Shown here piece after piece: positions 33,788-42,510 of a stretch of DNA of 48,995 bases. This stretch comes from Catenulispora sp. Lineage in GTDB: Bacteria; Actinomycetota; Actinomycetes; Streptomycetales; Catenulisporaceae. The stretch lies in the NCBI GenBank assembly GCA_013362315.1, contig JABFWL010000020.1:1-48995 (forward strand), read 5' to 3'. Within the stretch, counting starts at the first letter, position 1. The number at the start of each line of letters is the position of its first letter. The notes beneath the pieces are model-generated. The model was not told the origin of the DNA. It saw only the letters and a list, made by a program, of their open reading frames with translations, and ran no database searches. The translations under genes were made by a program, and so were the position numbers.

Positions 33788-34600
33788 TCCCGCTGTGGCC
33801 GAGCGGGAAGCGGAGAACTTCCGTTCCCACAACACCGAAAGATCGTTCAGATCCGGCGCCTGTTCCAGAATCTGCGCCTGCCGCCGCAGGAGGCCGTCGC
33901 CCGGCCGCACGCCGAGCTGCTCGTCCAGGTGCCGGCGGGTGGCGGCGTAGGCCTCGAGCGCCTCGCTCTGTCGCCCGGTCCGGTACAGAGCCAGCATCAG
34001 CAGTTCACAGAAGCGCTCGCGCAGGGGGTAGCGGGCCGTCAACTGCTGGAGTTCAGGAACGGTTTCCCGCTCCCGGCCCAGGGCGATCCTCGCCGTGATC
34101 AGGTCCTCCCAGGCCACGAGCCGGCGCTCGTCCAGGAGCGCGGCGGCGCCGCGGCAGCGCAGCCCATCGCCCGCGTCGAGCAAGGCGGGTCCGCGCCAGA
34201 GCTTCAGACTCGACTCCAGCAGTTCCGCGGCGTGCAAGGGGTTCTTCGTCAGCTGGGCGGTCCCCTGCGCGGCGATGTCGAGGAAACGGTTGCTGTCGAT
34301 CCACTTCGCCGGCAGATCCAGTAAGTAGCCTTTGGGTACGGCGCGAAGCGCTGCCCCCACGGAAGCGCCGGCCGCTGTATCAAGAATCTTGCGCACTCGG
34401 GTCGCCGTCACCTGGAGGGCATTGTGCGTATTGCGCATCGGCTGCCCTGCCCAGAGTTCTTCAGCAAGTTCGACACGCGCGACGGCGCGGCCTGCCTCCA
34501 GCGCGAGGGTGGCGAGCAGCGCCCGCACCTTGCTTGCTTTTATCTCGCGGTGGGTCCCGTCGTGCGCAATTGATACCGGACCAAGAATACTGATCTCCAT
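33770..34600 (-). CDS. redD: SARP-family activator, RedD-like
   Basis: A 276-residue Streptomyces antibiotic regulatory protein. The N-terminal OmpR-type winged helix (MEISILGPVSI through LRAVPKGYLLDL, about residues 1-95) precedes a bacterial transcriptional activation domain rich in helices, with the usual ALEAYAATRRHLDEQLGVRPG segment. It should activate the biosynthetic promoters by binding 11-bp-spaced direct repeats; the array at 4828-4867 is a candidate target. I chose ATG 34600, behind GAGGGG, because the protein there begins like other SARPs. Codon 93 is TTA (34324-34322), so translation should depend on the bldA tRNA. It converges on and overlaps the RedZ-like gene. Confidence 0.86.
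   Translation of the reverse strand: MEISILGPVSIAHDGTHREIKASKVRALLATLALEAGRAVARVELAEELWAGQPMRNTHNALQVTATRVRKILDTAAGASVGAALRAVPKGYLLDLPAKWIDSNRFLDIAAQGTAQLTKNPLHAAELLESSLKLWRGPALLDAGDGLRCRGAAALLDERRLVAWEDLITARIALGRERETVPELQQLTARYPLRERFCELLMLALYRTGRQSEALEAYAATRRHLDEQLGVRPGDGLLRRQAQILEQAPDLNDLSVLWERKFSASRSATAGSRAQY
34322..34324 (-). promoter_or_regulatory. TTA (bldA) codon in the SARP gene
   Basis: The in-frame leucine codon in KGYLLDL reads TTA on the minus strand. TTA is very rare in high-GC actinomycetes and read only by the bldA tRNA, which makes such genes depend on developmental stage. It is the only TTA I found in either cluster regulator. Confidence 0.85.
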
Positions 34601-35062
34601 GCTTCCCCTCGCAAAGATGATCAAAGTCAAAGATTTCCTTGCATCTCCTTATCTAATCGCCTCAGTTCGTGCTCAAGTCTTACAGATTGACCACCGGGGC
34701 GCCATCCAACAAATGTATGTAATACCTGCTTGGCGCCAGGATGGCTCAGGGAGCCGCGGCTCAACAATTCGTTCAGCGAGCCTCGCCTGCAGTACACGGT
34801 CGGTGCGGTTGCAGAGTGGGCTGCCCTCAACATCTGCTGGCGAACGGGGCGTACATCAACCACCTGTGATAGTAGAGGCTGGTAAAACGACCCGGGACCC
34901 GTGGCGCCAGGTAACTTTCATGATGCTCTTCGGTCCGTTCAAAAAACGATCCGTGCAGTTTTTGCCGTTGCCGAACGCCTATACGACATGGTATATCACA
35001 GCGCACGGTCGAGGGGAATTATGGAAAGTTTCATGCTCAGTTCAGGATCGTGTACCGGGGAA
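34601..35062. other. Intergenic region upstream of the SARP gene
   Basis: About 460 bp between the SARP start and the stop of the NmrA-like gene, noticeably richer in A/T than its surroundings. It holds the SARP promoter candidate (34650-34677) and a small dyad TATAC-N6-GTATA near 34980. I see no convincing gene in it. Confidence 0.6.
34650..34677 (-). promoter_or_regulatory. Candidate SARP promoter
   Basis: On the minus strand CTTGAG (34677-34672) and TAGATA (34655-34650) are separated by 16 bp. The -10-like box ends 49 bp before the ATG at 34600, and the surrounding DNA is A/T-rich. Boundaries are approximate. Confidence 0.3.
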
Positions 35063-35950
35063 CTATCGGCGGTCCGCGGGCCTGATCCCGTCACCGGTGA
35101 GGCCGGGTGTCGCCACTTGCCGGTAGTGCTCTGCGAGGTTGTGGTCGCCGGTGGTCGGCGAGATCACGTCGTGGGTGAGGACGGTGATCGGGAACTCGAT
35201 GACGCCGTGCACGCGCAGTGGGGTCAGTCGGCGCAGCAGTGCCGCGCTCGTCTTGAGCAGCGCGGCTGGGATGCGGGTGATGCGCGGTGGCGTACCCAGT
35301 GCGTGGAAGGCCTGCCGAGCGATCTGCTCGTGGGTGAGGATCTCCGGGCCGCCGAGCTCGACTTCGCTGGAGCCAGCTCCGAGGGCCTCGGCCGCGGCGG
35401 TGGCGACGTCGGCGCCGTCGACGGGATTGATGCGGAAACCGCCGTCTCCGAAGACGTAGACACGGCCTTTGCGGGCCATGCTGAGGTAGATGTCGAAGTC
35501 TGAGAAGAAGCCGTTGGGGAACAGGATCGTGTAGGGCAGGCCAGAGTCGCGCAGCTCTTGTTCGAATGCGCGTTTGGCGCGGACGAGTTGCAGCCCTTCC
35601 AGAGCGGGAGCGTGCACCACGGAGGAGTACACGAACTTGCCGACCCCGGCCCGTCCGGCCTCCAGCAGCAGGTTCCGGTTCGCCCCGTAGTCCACGTCCC
35701 AGCAGGTCTGCTTGCTCTTCCAGCCCACGAGCCCGATGGCGCTGATCACTGCGTCGACACCGTCGCAGCAGTCCCTGAGAGCGTCCGGATCGGTGGCGTC
35801 AGCGGTGAAGACCTCATCCGTCATGGCGCGGACGGGCTTCAGCCGGCCGGGGTCGTGGACCAGCGCCCGAACCTCATGCCCGCGTTCCTTCACCTGCCGG
35901 ACGATGTGCTTTCCGAGGTAGCCGGTTGATCCGGCGACGAGAACCCTCAT
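35063..35950 (-). CDS. NmrA/SDR-type NAD(P)-binding reductase
   Basis: A 295-residue atypical short-chain dehydrogenase. It opens with the NAD(P)-binding motif VLVAGSTGYLGKHI, followed by ALVHDPGRL (suggesting NADP through the Arg) and DAVISAIGLVGWKSK. The usual YxxxK catalytic pair is not evident; YSSVVH and VRAKRAFEQEL occupy that region, as in NmrA-like and isoflavone-reductase-like proteins. The ATG at 35950 follows GGAGGCAGGG. Substrate unknown. It lies just beyond the SARP gene in the same direction, but a 460-bp gap makes membership in the pigment cluster doubtful. Confidence 0.75.
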   Translation of the reverse strand: MRVLVAGSTGYLGKHIVRQVKERGHEVRALVHDPGRLKPVRAMTDEVFTADATDPDALRDCCDGVDAVISAIGLVGWKSKQTCWDVDYGANRNLLLEAGRAGVGKFVYSSVVHAPALEGLQLVRAKRAFEQELRDSGLPYTILFPNGFFSDFDIYLSMARKGRVYVFGDGGFRINPVDGADVATAAAEALGAGSSEVELGGPEILTHEQIARQAFHALGTPPRITRIPAALLKTSAALLRRLTPLRVHGVIEFPITVLTHDVISPTTGDHNLAEHYRQVATPGLTGDGIRPADRR

Positions 35951-36126
35951 TTCCCTGCCTCCGTCGCGTCGTGGAGCGGCTTGCGTACCACCCGGATACC
36001 CCGGATCCTGCTGCCTAACGGGTGGATATCGCACAACCCCGCACGAAAGGGACAGCGAGGTACGACGAGAAGGCCGATGTCCTTATGGCCTGCAAGAGGG
36101 TTGTTGAACCCCACAGGTGCCGCACT

Positions 36127-37059
36127 TCACGGCTTGTGAGCAACACCGCCATACACGTTGATGTCGGCGTCGGTGACATCGTTGATGTCGCGGAACCGGA
36201 TCTTTTCGATGTCGTCCATGTGGTCGAGCACGTCCATGTCCTCGTCCGCATCCTCGGCCCCGCCGGCCCCGAGCGGCCAGGGACGGTGGTCCGGGCGCCA
36301 GTGGTGCACCGGCACGATTCCGGGGTCGATCAGCTCCAGGCCGTTGTCGGTGAAGAACCGCTGGACGGCGTCCTTCGAGCGCAACACGAAAGTCAGCCCG
36401 CTGTCGGTGTAGGCCTTGGCCGCCCTCGAACCGCTCTCCGGATTCAGGTCGGTCGTGAGGTGGCTGACGATCAGGTAGCTGCCGGACGGCAGCGCCCGCG
36501 CCAGCCGCGCCACGGCGCCGTAGGCTGCCTCGTCCTCGACGAAGTGCAGGATGGCCGCCAACACCAGCGCGATCGGTTTGCCGAAGTCGAGCGTCGGCGC
36601 GGCCAGCCGCAGGATCGCGTCCGGGTCGCGCAGGTCGGCGTCCAGGTAGTCGGTCACGCCGTCCGGGCCGCTGGTCAGCAGGGCGCGCGCGTGGGTCAGC
36701 ACCACCGGATCGTTGTCCGTGTACACGACCCGCGATTCCGGGGCGATCCGCTGGGCGATCTGATGGACGTTCTCGGCGGTGGGCAGTCCCGTGCCTATGT
36801 CCAGGAACTGCCGGATGCCCATATCGCCCACCAGGTGGCTGACGGCCCGGCGCACGAAGTCACGGTTGTGCCAGACGTTGAGGTAACCGCGGGGGTTGGC
36901 CTCCAGCGCCGCCCTGGCCGCCGCGCGGTCGACCGGATAATTGTCACGGCCGCCGAGGAAGACGTCGTAGACGCGCGCCGAGTTCGGCCTGCTGGTGTCG
37001 ATCCTTGCGACGTTCGACGCCGCACGATCGGTCTGCTGGGCGCCCGTGCCGTCCGTCAT
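36127..37059 (-). CDS. S-adenosyl methyltransferase family protein (PF04672, former DUF574)
   Basis: A 310-residue protein of the actinobacterial SAM-methyltransferase family recognised by its N-terminal IDTSRPNSARVYDVFLGG block, which is close to the family's PSxARVYDYLLGG pattern. The SAM-binding part follows: FLDIGTGLPTAENVH, VVYTDNDPVVLTHARALL and DYLDADLRDPDAIL. Members occur in many copies per genome and their substrates are unknown. An acidic tail after residue 265 is unusual-looking and probably disordered. It stands alone, with about 175 bp before the NmrA-like gene and its own upstream gap. Confidence 0.88.
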   Translation of the reverse strand: MTDGTGAQQTDRAASNVARIDTSRPNSARVYDVFLGGRDNYPVDRAAARAALEANPRGYLNVWHNRDFVRRAVSHLVGDMGIRQFLDIGTGLPTAENVHQIAQRIAPESRVVYTDNDPVVLTHARALLTSGPDGVTDYLDADLRDPDAILRLAAPTLDFGKPIALVLAAILHFVEDEAAYGAVARLARALPSGSYLIVSHLTTDLNPESGSRAAKAYTDSGLTFVLRSKDAVQRFFTDNGLELIDPGIVPVHHWRPDHRPWPLGAGGAEDADEDMDVLDHMDDIEKIRFRDINDVTDADINVYGGVAHKP

Positions 37060-37185
37060 GCCTTCTCCTTGCGCTGCCGCGAGCCGGGCGTCCGAGCTTA
37101 TATGAACCCAGATATACTTGGCGATCCGCGAACGTGATCGCGTCCGGCCCGCGACTGTCCCGACGACCTTGTGGTTGCTGACCAG

Positions 37186-39639
37186 TCAGGGCGCTGCCAA
37201 CGCGTTGGCACTGCAAAGGACGCCCGGTGCTACCAGATCGTCGGGCCGCGGCAGCCGCGCGTTCGTCCGCACGAGGCAGCTCCATTCATCGCCCGCGGCC
37301 AGGGACACCAGCATGTCGTCGACTTCGGCGTCCGGCGCGACCTTGTCGGCGAGCAGGGCGATGTCGCGGACGAATGATGCCGCTCGCACGCGTACCCGGT
37401 AGCCCCCGGGCGCCGGCTCGACCGTCGCGGTCAGCGGTGCGGGGTCGTACGCCAGCTCGAGGTCCTCGGCGAACAGGTGCCAGGCGCGGGCGTCGCCGGC
37501 CGCCACGGACAGCACTTCCCGTTTCGGATCGGACGGTTTCCACAGCTTGTCGGGCAGATCGATCCGGACGCACGATCGCGCGGGAACGTCGATGCCGATC
37601 TTCGCGTCGGCGAGCGTCTCGCCGGCGAAGGTCTGCCGGGTCGCGAGCAACGATCCGGTCCACGGCGCGCCCCGGTCGTTGACGGCGAACAGCGTCGGCC
37701 GGCCGTCGCGTGGCTGGACGGTCAGCAGCCGCGGCGCGAAAGCGTGTCGCAGGGCGTACCACAGCGGTTTGGGCCGCCCGTCCCCGTCGATCGCGGCCCA
37801 CGAGGTGGCCGGCCAGCAGTCGTTCAACTGCCACACCAGTGCGCCGGCGGTGCGCGGCCACCAGGAGCGGAAGTGTTCGACGCCGAGCGCGACCGCGCGC
37901 GCCTGGTTGAGCTGGGTGGTCCAGTGCCACGCCGGGAAGTCGCGGGGCGCGGGCAGGTGCGGTGCGAAGCCGCGATCCAGATTGCGCGGTCCTCCGCTGG
38001 CCTTCTGGTGCGCCAGGAAGGCCGGTGAGGTGGGAGTCAGCGGCTCATCGGTGATCCACCGGGTCAGGGTCGCCCACGTCGGCGGTCCCTGGAAGCCGAA
38101 CTCGGCGCAGAACCGCGGCACCTGGTCCCGGTAGTGGGTGTAGTCGAGGCTGTTCCACACGGCCCATTCGTGGCGGGTGCCGTGCTGCTCGTCGTTGGGC
38201 GGCTGTCCGTCGACGCTGAACGGGCTGCCCGGCGTGTACGGCCGGGTGGGGTCGAGTTCGGCGACGATGCGCGGCAGCAGCCGCGTGTAGTACCCCAGTC
38301 CCCAGGTGAGCCCTTCAAGCTGGGGCTGCCAGCCCCAGTCGGCGTATGCGACGAGGTTCTCGTTGTTGCCGTTCCACAGGGCGAGTGAGGGGTGCGAGGC
38401 GAGTCTGGCGACGTTCTCCTCGGCTTCGGCCTGGACTTCGCCGCGCAGCGGTTCCTCCTCCGCATAGGCGGCGCAGGCGAAGGGAAAGTCCTGCCACACC
38501 AGGACGCCGCGTTCGTCGCAGGCGTCGTAGAAGGCGTCGCTCTCGTAAATGCCGCCGCCCCACACCCGCAGCATGTTCATGTTCGCCGCGACCGCCTGAT
38601 CCACGCGGCGGGCGAGGCGCTGCGCGGTGGCGCGGGTGAGCAGGTGGTCGTCGGGGATCCAGTTGGCCCCCTTGGCGAAGATGCGCTGGCCGTTGACGAC
38701 GAAGGCGAACGAGCTTCCGTGCTCGTCCGGTTCCTGATCCAGCGTGATGGTGCGGAATCCGAGGCGCCGGGTCGCCACGTCGACCGGTTCGTCGTCAAGG
38801 AGCAGCGTGACGGTCAGGTCGTAGAGGGGCTGCTCGCCATGGCCGGCGGGCCACCACAGCGCAGGCCGGGGCACTCGCAGGGTGACGGTGACGGTGTCGT
38901 CGGCAGTCGTCGCCCGCTGCTCGTGCTCGCCCACCCGCACCACCAGCGTGCAGCTCACGTCCCGCGCCCGGTCGATTCGAGCGTGCACCTCGACGCGCCC
39001 GTCGCCGTCGTTGTCCACGGTGACCAGCGGCCGCACCCCGGCCAGCCGCGCGCCGCTCCAGCGCTCCAGCCGCACCGGCCGCCACAGGCCGGCGGTCTGC
39101 AGGTCGGGTCCCCAGTCCCAGCCGAAGGAGCAGGCCATCTTGCGGATCGCGTTGTACGGGTGCGGATATGCGCGCACGCGGTGGCCCAGCCGCGCCTCGG
39201 TCTGCTCGGCGTAGGCCAGCGCGGACCCCAACCGCACCGACAGCGCGTTGTCTGCGTCCCGCAGCACATCGTGTACGTCGAACCGGTAGCCGCGGTGCAT
39301 GTTCGCGGTACGGCCGAGTATGTGTCCGTTCAGTTCCACGGTGGCCACGGTGTCGATTCCGTCGAAGACGAGCTGCGCGCGTTCGCCCGGGCGGCAGCGT
39401 GCGGCGTCGAACGTGGTCGAGTACTGCCAGTCGACCCGGTGCATCCACGCCAGTTGCGCCTCGGCGCGGTCCAGGTACGGATCGGGGATGAACTCTGCCG
39501 CGAGCAGGTCCAGGTGCGTGCTACCGGGCACCTGAGCTGGTATCTCGCGGCCCGCCAGGAAGTCGGGCACCGGCCCGTCCAGCGCTCGCAGCCGCCATCC
39601 TTCGTGCACTGTCTCGCGGATCACACGTCCCTCGGCCAT
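37186..39639 (-). CDS. Beta-mannosidase, glycoside hydrolase family 2
   Basis: An 817-residue enzyme that releases mannose from the non-reducing end of beta-mannosides. The N-terminal jelly-roll (WRLRALDGPVPDFLAG, DRAEAQLAWMHRVDW) is typical of GH2 mannosidases. The catalytic barrel shows NMLRVWGGGIYE, the acid/base Glu427 in LWNGNNEN and the nucleophile Glu513 in FCAEFGFQG. No signal peptide is seen, so it acts in the cytosol on imported oligosaccharides. I chose ATG 39639; the frame extends to 39720, but the extension looks non-coding. It is divergent from the ABC transporter genes, and the locus closes with a ROK regulator, which points to uptake and hydrolysis of manno-oligosaccharides. 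Confidence 0.9.
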   Translation of the reverse strand: MAEGRVIRETVHEGWRLRALDGPVPDFLAGREIPAQVPGSTHLDLLAAEFIPDPYLDRAEAQLAWMHRVDWQYSTTFDAARCRPGERAQLVFDGIDTVATVELNGHILGRTANMHRGYRFDVHDVLRDADNALSVRLGSALAYAEQTEARLGHRVRAYPHPYNAIRKMACSFGWDWGPDLQTAGLWRPVRLERWSGARLAGVRPLVTVDNDGDGRVEVHARIDRARDVSCTLVVRVGEHEQRATTADDTVTVTLRVPRPALWWPAGHGEQPLYDLTVTLLLDDEPVDVATRRLGFRTITLDQEPDEHGSSFAFVVNGQRIFAKGANWIPDDHLLTRATAQRLARRVDQAVAANMNMLRVWGGGIYESDAFYDACDERGVLVWQDFPFACAAYAEEEPLRGEVQAEAEENVARLASHPSLALWNGNNENLVAYADWGWQPQLEGLTWGLGYYTRLLPRIVAELDPTRPYTPGSPFSVDGQPPNDEQHGTRHEWAVWNSLDYTHYRDQVPRFCAEFGFQGPPTWATLTRWITDEPLTPTSPAFLAHQKASGGPRNLDRGFAPHLPAPRDFPAWHWTTQLNQARAVALGVEHFRSWWPRTAGALVWQLNDCWPATSWAAIDGDGRPKPLWYALRHAFAPRLLTVQPRDGRPTLFAVNDRGAPWTGSLLATRQTFAGETLADAKIGIDVPARSCVRIDLPDKLWKPSDPKREVLSVAAGDARAWHLFAEDLELAYDPAPLTATVEPAPGGYRVRVRAASFVRDIALLADKVAPDAEVDDMLVSLAAGDEWSCLVRTNARLPRPDDLVAPGVLCSANALAAP

Positions 39640-39746
39640 GACTGGATCTTTATGCGGACCTAAAACAAAGTCAAGGAACGCCGCGCTCTTCAAGATGGGG
39701 TGAAACGGAATTTCATGCACATTACGGACAACATTCGGCTCGCCTA

Positions 39747-39775
39747 TTGACGTACTTTATTCGACGTACTTTATT
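39747..39775 (+). promoter_or_regulatory. Promoter-like region with 13-bp direct repeat before the ABC operon
   Basis: GACGTACTTTATT occurs at 39749-39761 and again at 39763-39775. TTGACG (39747-39752) and TTTATT (39770-39775) are 17 bp apart, so the repeat covers a possible promoter. It lies in the divergent mannosidase/transporter gap and may bind the ROK regulator encoded at 45363. Confidence 0.4.
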
Positions 39776-39824
39776 AACCGCCGTAATCATCTGCGTCAGT
39801 GCTCAACGGAGAGGGTGCGTGGCC

Positions 39825-41498
39825 ATGACGGTGAAGAGATGGCTCGCGGCGGCCGGGCTGGCGGTGCTGGCGCTGGCGGCCGGCGGCTGTGGAGCTTCCG
39901 GCAAGCCCGCGGCGCGCGCGGGCGGGTCGCCGACGCTGGTGGTCTGGGCGGGGCAGTCGGGCGACTTCAGCCTCAACTTCAACCCGTACTCGACCAACAT
40001 CGGCGGCGTGGGCAGCATTTTCGAGCCGCTGTTCTTCTACAACACGGTGCGCGCCGATCCGCCCAAGCCGTTGCTCGGCACCGCCTACTCCTGGAATGCC
40101 GACGGCACGCGGTTGTCGGTCACCCTGCGCAGCGGCGTGACGTGGTCCGACGGCACTCCGTTCACGGCCCAGGACGTGCTGTTCACCCTCAACCTGCTGG
40201 CCCAGCACGCGGACATGAACGGCATGGGGTACGACGGCAAGGCGAGCGCGCCGGACGACACCCACCTCGTCGTCGAGTTCAGCCACCCCTCCTTCGTCGA
40301 GGGCCCCCAGATCCTCGGGCGGCTGTACATCGTGCCCGAGCACACCTGGAAGAGCGTCGCGGCCCCCGACAAGGACCCGGTCGCAGCTCCCGTGGGCACC
40401 GGCCCGTACCTGCTCGGCGACTTCAAGGGTCAGGCGTTCACATTCAAGGCCAACCCGCACTACTGGGGCGGCGAGCCGGCGGTCAAACAGATCCGCTTCC
40501 TGTCGCTGTCCGGCAACCAGGCCGGCCAGGAGGCGCTCAAAGCCGGCCAGCTCGACTGGCAGACCGGCCCGGTCCCTGATGTCAAGGACTTCAGCAAGGA
40601 CTACCCCGGCTACCAGGCGATCACCACGCCTGTCAACCAGATCGTGCTGGACGCCTGCGCCGACACCGCGCTCGGATGCAGCGGGCCGCAGACCGATCCG
40701 GCGGTGCGCCGCGCGATCTACTACGCGCTGAACCGCACTCAGATCAACTCCCTGGCGTTCGAGAACACCGGCGCCGAGATCTCGCCCAGCTTCGCTCTGC
40801 TCGGCCGCGACAGCGCCGTCATCTCGCACGGGCTGCAGGAGCGGGTCGCACCCATGCAGCCGGACGTCGCGAAGGCGCGCCAGCTTCTCGAGAGCGCCGG
40901 ATACGTCAAGGGCGCGGACGGCATCTACGCCAAGGACGGCAAGCGACTGACGCTGACGGTCAAGACCGTCGCGGGCTGGACCGACTACATCACCGCCGTC
41001 GGCACGATGAGCCAGCAGCTCAAGGCGGCCGGAATCGGGCTGGAGACCGAGCAGCTGTCCTGGAACGAGTGGTCCGACCAGCGGAGCAAGGGCACCTACC
41101 AGCTGATCATCGACTCGCTCTACCAAGGGCCGGCGCCGGATCCGTACTACCCCTACAGCTCCTTCTTCGGCACCGCCACGACCGCGAAGGTGGGCAGCAG
41201 CGCCACCTCCAACTGGAGCCGCTACTCCGACCCGCAGGTGGATCAGGCCCTCTCCGCCCTCACGCGCATCAACCCGGCCGACGCCGCCGGTCGCCAGCCG
41301 TACCTGGACGCCATCCAGAACCGCATCGAGTCGGCGATGCCGTACATCCCGGTGCTGACTCAAGGCACGATCACCGAGTACCACACCTCGAAGTTCACCG
41401 GCTGGCCGACGCAGGAGAACCTGTACGCGTTCCCCGCGATCTGGTCCAGCCCCGACAACGCGCAGGTGTTCAAGCAACTGCGGCCCGCGGGCTCGTGA
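39825..41498 (+). CDS. Lipoprotein substrate-binding protein, ABC transporter family 5
   Basis: A 557-residue extracytoplasmic solute-binding protein of the DppA/OppA type. The N terminus is a lipoprotein signal: basic MTVKRW, hydrophobic run, then LALAAGGC, where the Cys would be lipidated. The mature part has the family features VTWSDGTPFTAQDVLFTLNLL and VGTGPYLLGDFKG. Although the family is named for peptides, several members bind oligosaccharides, including beta-mannan and cellulose fragments; the adjoining beta-mannosidase suggests that here. The ATG at 39825 follows GGAGAGG. It is the first gene of a transporter operon with two permease parts and two ATPase parts. Confidence 0.88.
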   Translation: MTVKRWLAAAGLAVLALAAGGCGASGKPAARAGGSPTLVVWAGQSGDFSLNFNPYSTNIGGVGSIFEPLFFYNTVRADPPKPLLGTAYSWNADGTRLSVTLRSGVTWSDGTPFTAQDVLFTLNLLAQHADMNGMGYDGKASAPDDTHLVVEFSHPSFVEGPQILGRLYIVPEHTWKSVAAPDKDPVAAPVGTGPYLLGDFKGQAFTFKANPHYWGGEPAVKQIRFLSLSGNQAGQEALKAGQLDWQTGPVPDVKDFSKDYPGYQAITTPVNQIVLDACADTALGCSGPQTDPAVRRAIYYALNRTQINSLAFENTGAEISPSFALLGRDSAVISHGLQERVAPMQPDVAKARQLLESAGYVKGADGIYAKDGKRLTLTVKTVAGWTDYITAVGTMSQQLKAAGIGLETEQLSWNEWSDQRSKGTYQLIIDSLYQGPAPDPYYPYSSFFGTATTAKVGSSATSNWSRYSDPQVDQALSALTRINPADAAGRQPYLDAIQNRIESAMPYIPVLTQGTITEYHTSKFTGWPTQENLYAFPAIWSSPDNAQVFKQLRPAGS

Positions 41499-41511
41499 AC
41501 GGGCCGAGCCG

Positions 41512-42501
41512 ATGAGGTATTACCTGCGCAAACTCGCGTTCTACGCGGCCGCCCTGTGGGGCGCGCTGACGTTGAACTTCTTCATCCCCCGGATGATGCC
41601 GGGCAATCCGGTGGACATCCTGCTGGCGAAGCTGCAACAGCGCGGCGCGAACGTCGGCCCGTCGGCCCGGCGCGCGTATGAACTGCTGCTCGGCGGGAAC
41701 ACCGACGAATCGCTGATCCACCAGTACTTCGCCTATCTCGGCAACATGCTGCACGGCGACTTCGGCGTCTCGGTGAGCCACTATCCGACTCCGGTCGCTA
41801 CCGTCATCACCGCCTCCCTGCCGTGGACGGTGGCCCTCGTGGGCATCGCGACGCTGCTGGCGGTGCTGGTCGGGACCGGGCTGGGCATGGTGGCCGGATG
41901 GCGGCGGGGAACCTGGCTCGACGCGCTGGTGCCCGCCACGACGGTGCTGGCCGCGGTGCCCTATTTCTGGCTGGCGCTGATCCTCGTCGCCGTCTTCGCC
42001 ACCAAACTCGGCTGGTTCCCGCTGCTCGGCGGGTACGACGTGGCGCTCTCGCCGGGCTGGAACGGGGCCTTCCTGTCGTCGGCGCTTCGCTACGGTGTGC
42101 TGCCCGCGCTGACCATCGTGATCTCCTCGGCAGGCGGCTGGCTGCTCGGAATGCGCAACATGATGGTCTCCACGCTCGCCGAGGACCATGTGCTCACCGC
42201 GCGGGCGAAAGGGCTGACCGACCGGCGGATCATGGTCTGGTACGCGGCCCGCAACGCGGTGCTGCCCTCGGTCGCCGGGTTCGCCATCTCCCTCGGATTC
42301 ATCGTGGCCGGATCCATCGTCACCGAGCAGGTGTTCTCCTACCCGGGCATCGGCTCCCAGCTGCTGGAGGCCGTACAGAACGACGACTACGCGCTCATGC
42401 AGGGCATCTTCCTGGTGATCACGGTCGCCGTGCTCGGCGCCAACCTGCTGGTCGACCTGCTCTATGCCCTGGTCGACCCGCGCGTCAAGACCACCGGCTG
42501 A
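41512..42501 (+). CDS. ABC transporter permease, DppB-type
   Basis: A 329-residue inner-membrane protein with about six transmembrane helices, starting with YYLRKLAFYAAALWGALTLNFFIPRMMPGNP, the usual opening of DppB-like permeases. The cytoplasmic coupling loop is visible as EDHVLTARAKGLTDRRIMVWYAARNAVLPS (EAA-type motif). It forms half of the membrane channel for the substrate delivered by the preceding lipoprotein. The ATG begins 13 bp after the lipoprotein stop and nine bases separate its stop from the next GTG, so one operon is likely. Confidence 0.92.
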   Translation: MRYYLRKLAFYAAALWGALTLNFFIPRMMPGNPVDILLAKLQQRGANVGPSARRAYELLLGGNTDESLIHQYFAYLGNMLHGDFGVSVSHYPTPVATVITASLPWTVALVGIATLLAVLVGTGLGMVAGWRRGTWLDALVPATTVLAAVPYFWLALILVAVFATKLGWFPLLGGYDVALSPGWNGAFLSSALRYGVLPALTIVISSAGGWLLGMRNMMVSTLAEDHVLTARAKGLTDRRIMVWYAARNAVLPSVAGFAISLGFIVAGSIVTEQVFSYPGIGSQLLEAVQNDDYALMQGIFLVITVAVLGANLLVDLLYALVDPRVKTTG

Positions 42502-42510
42502 GGGGGCGCG

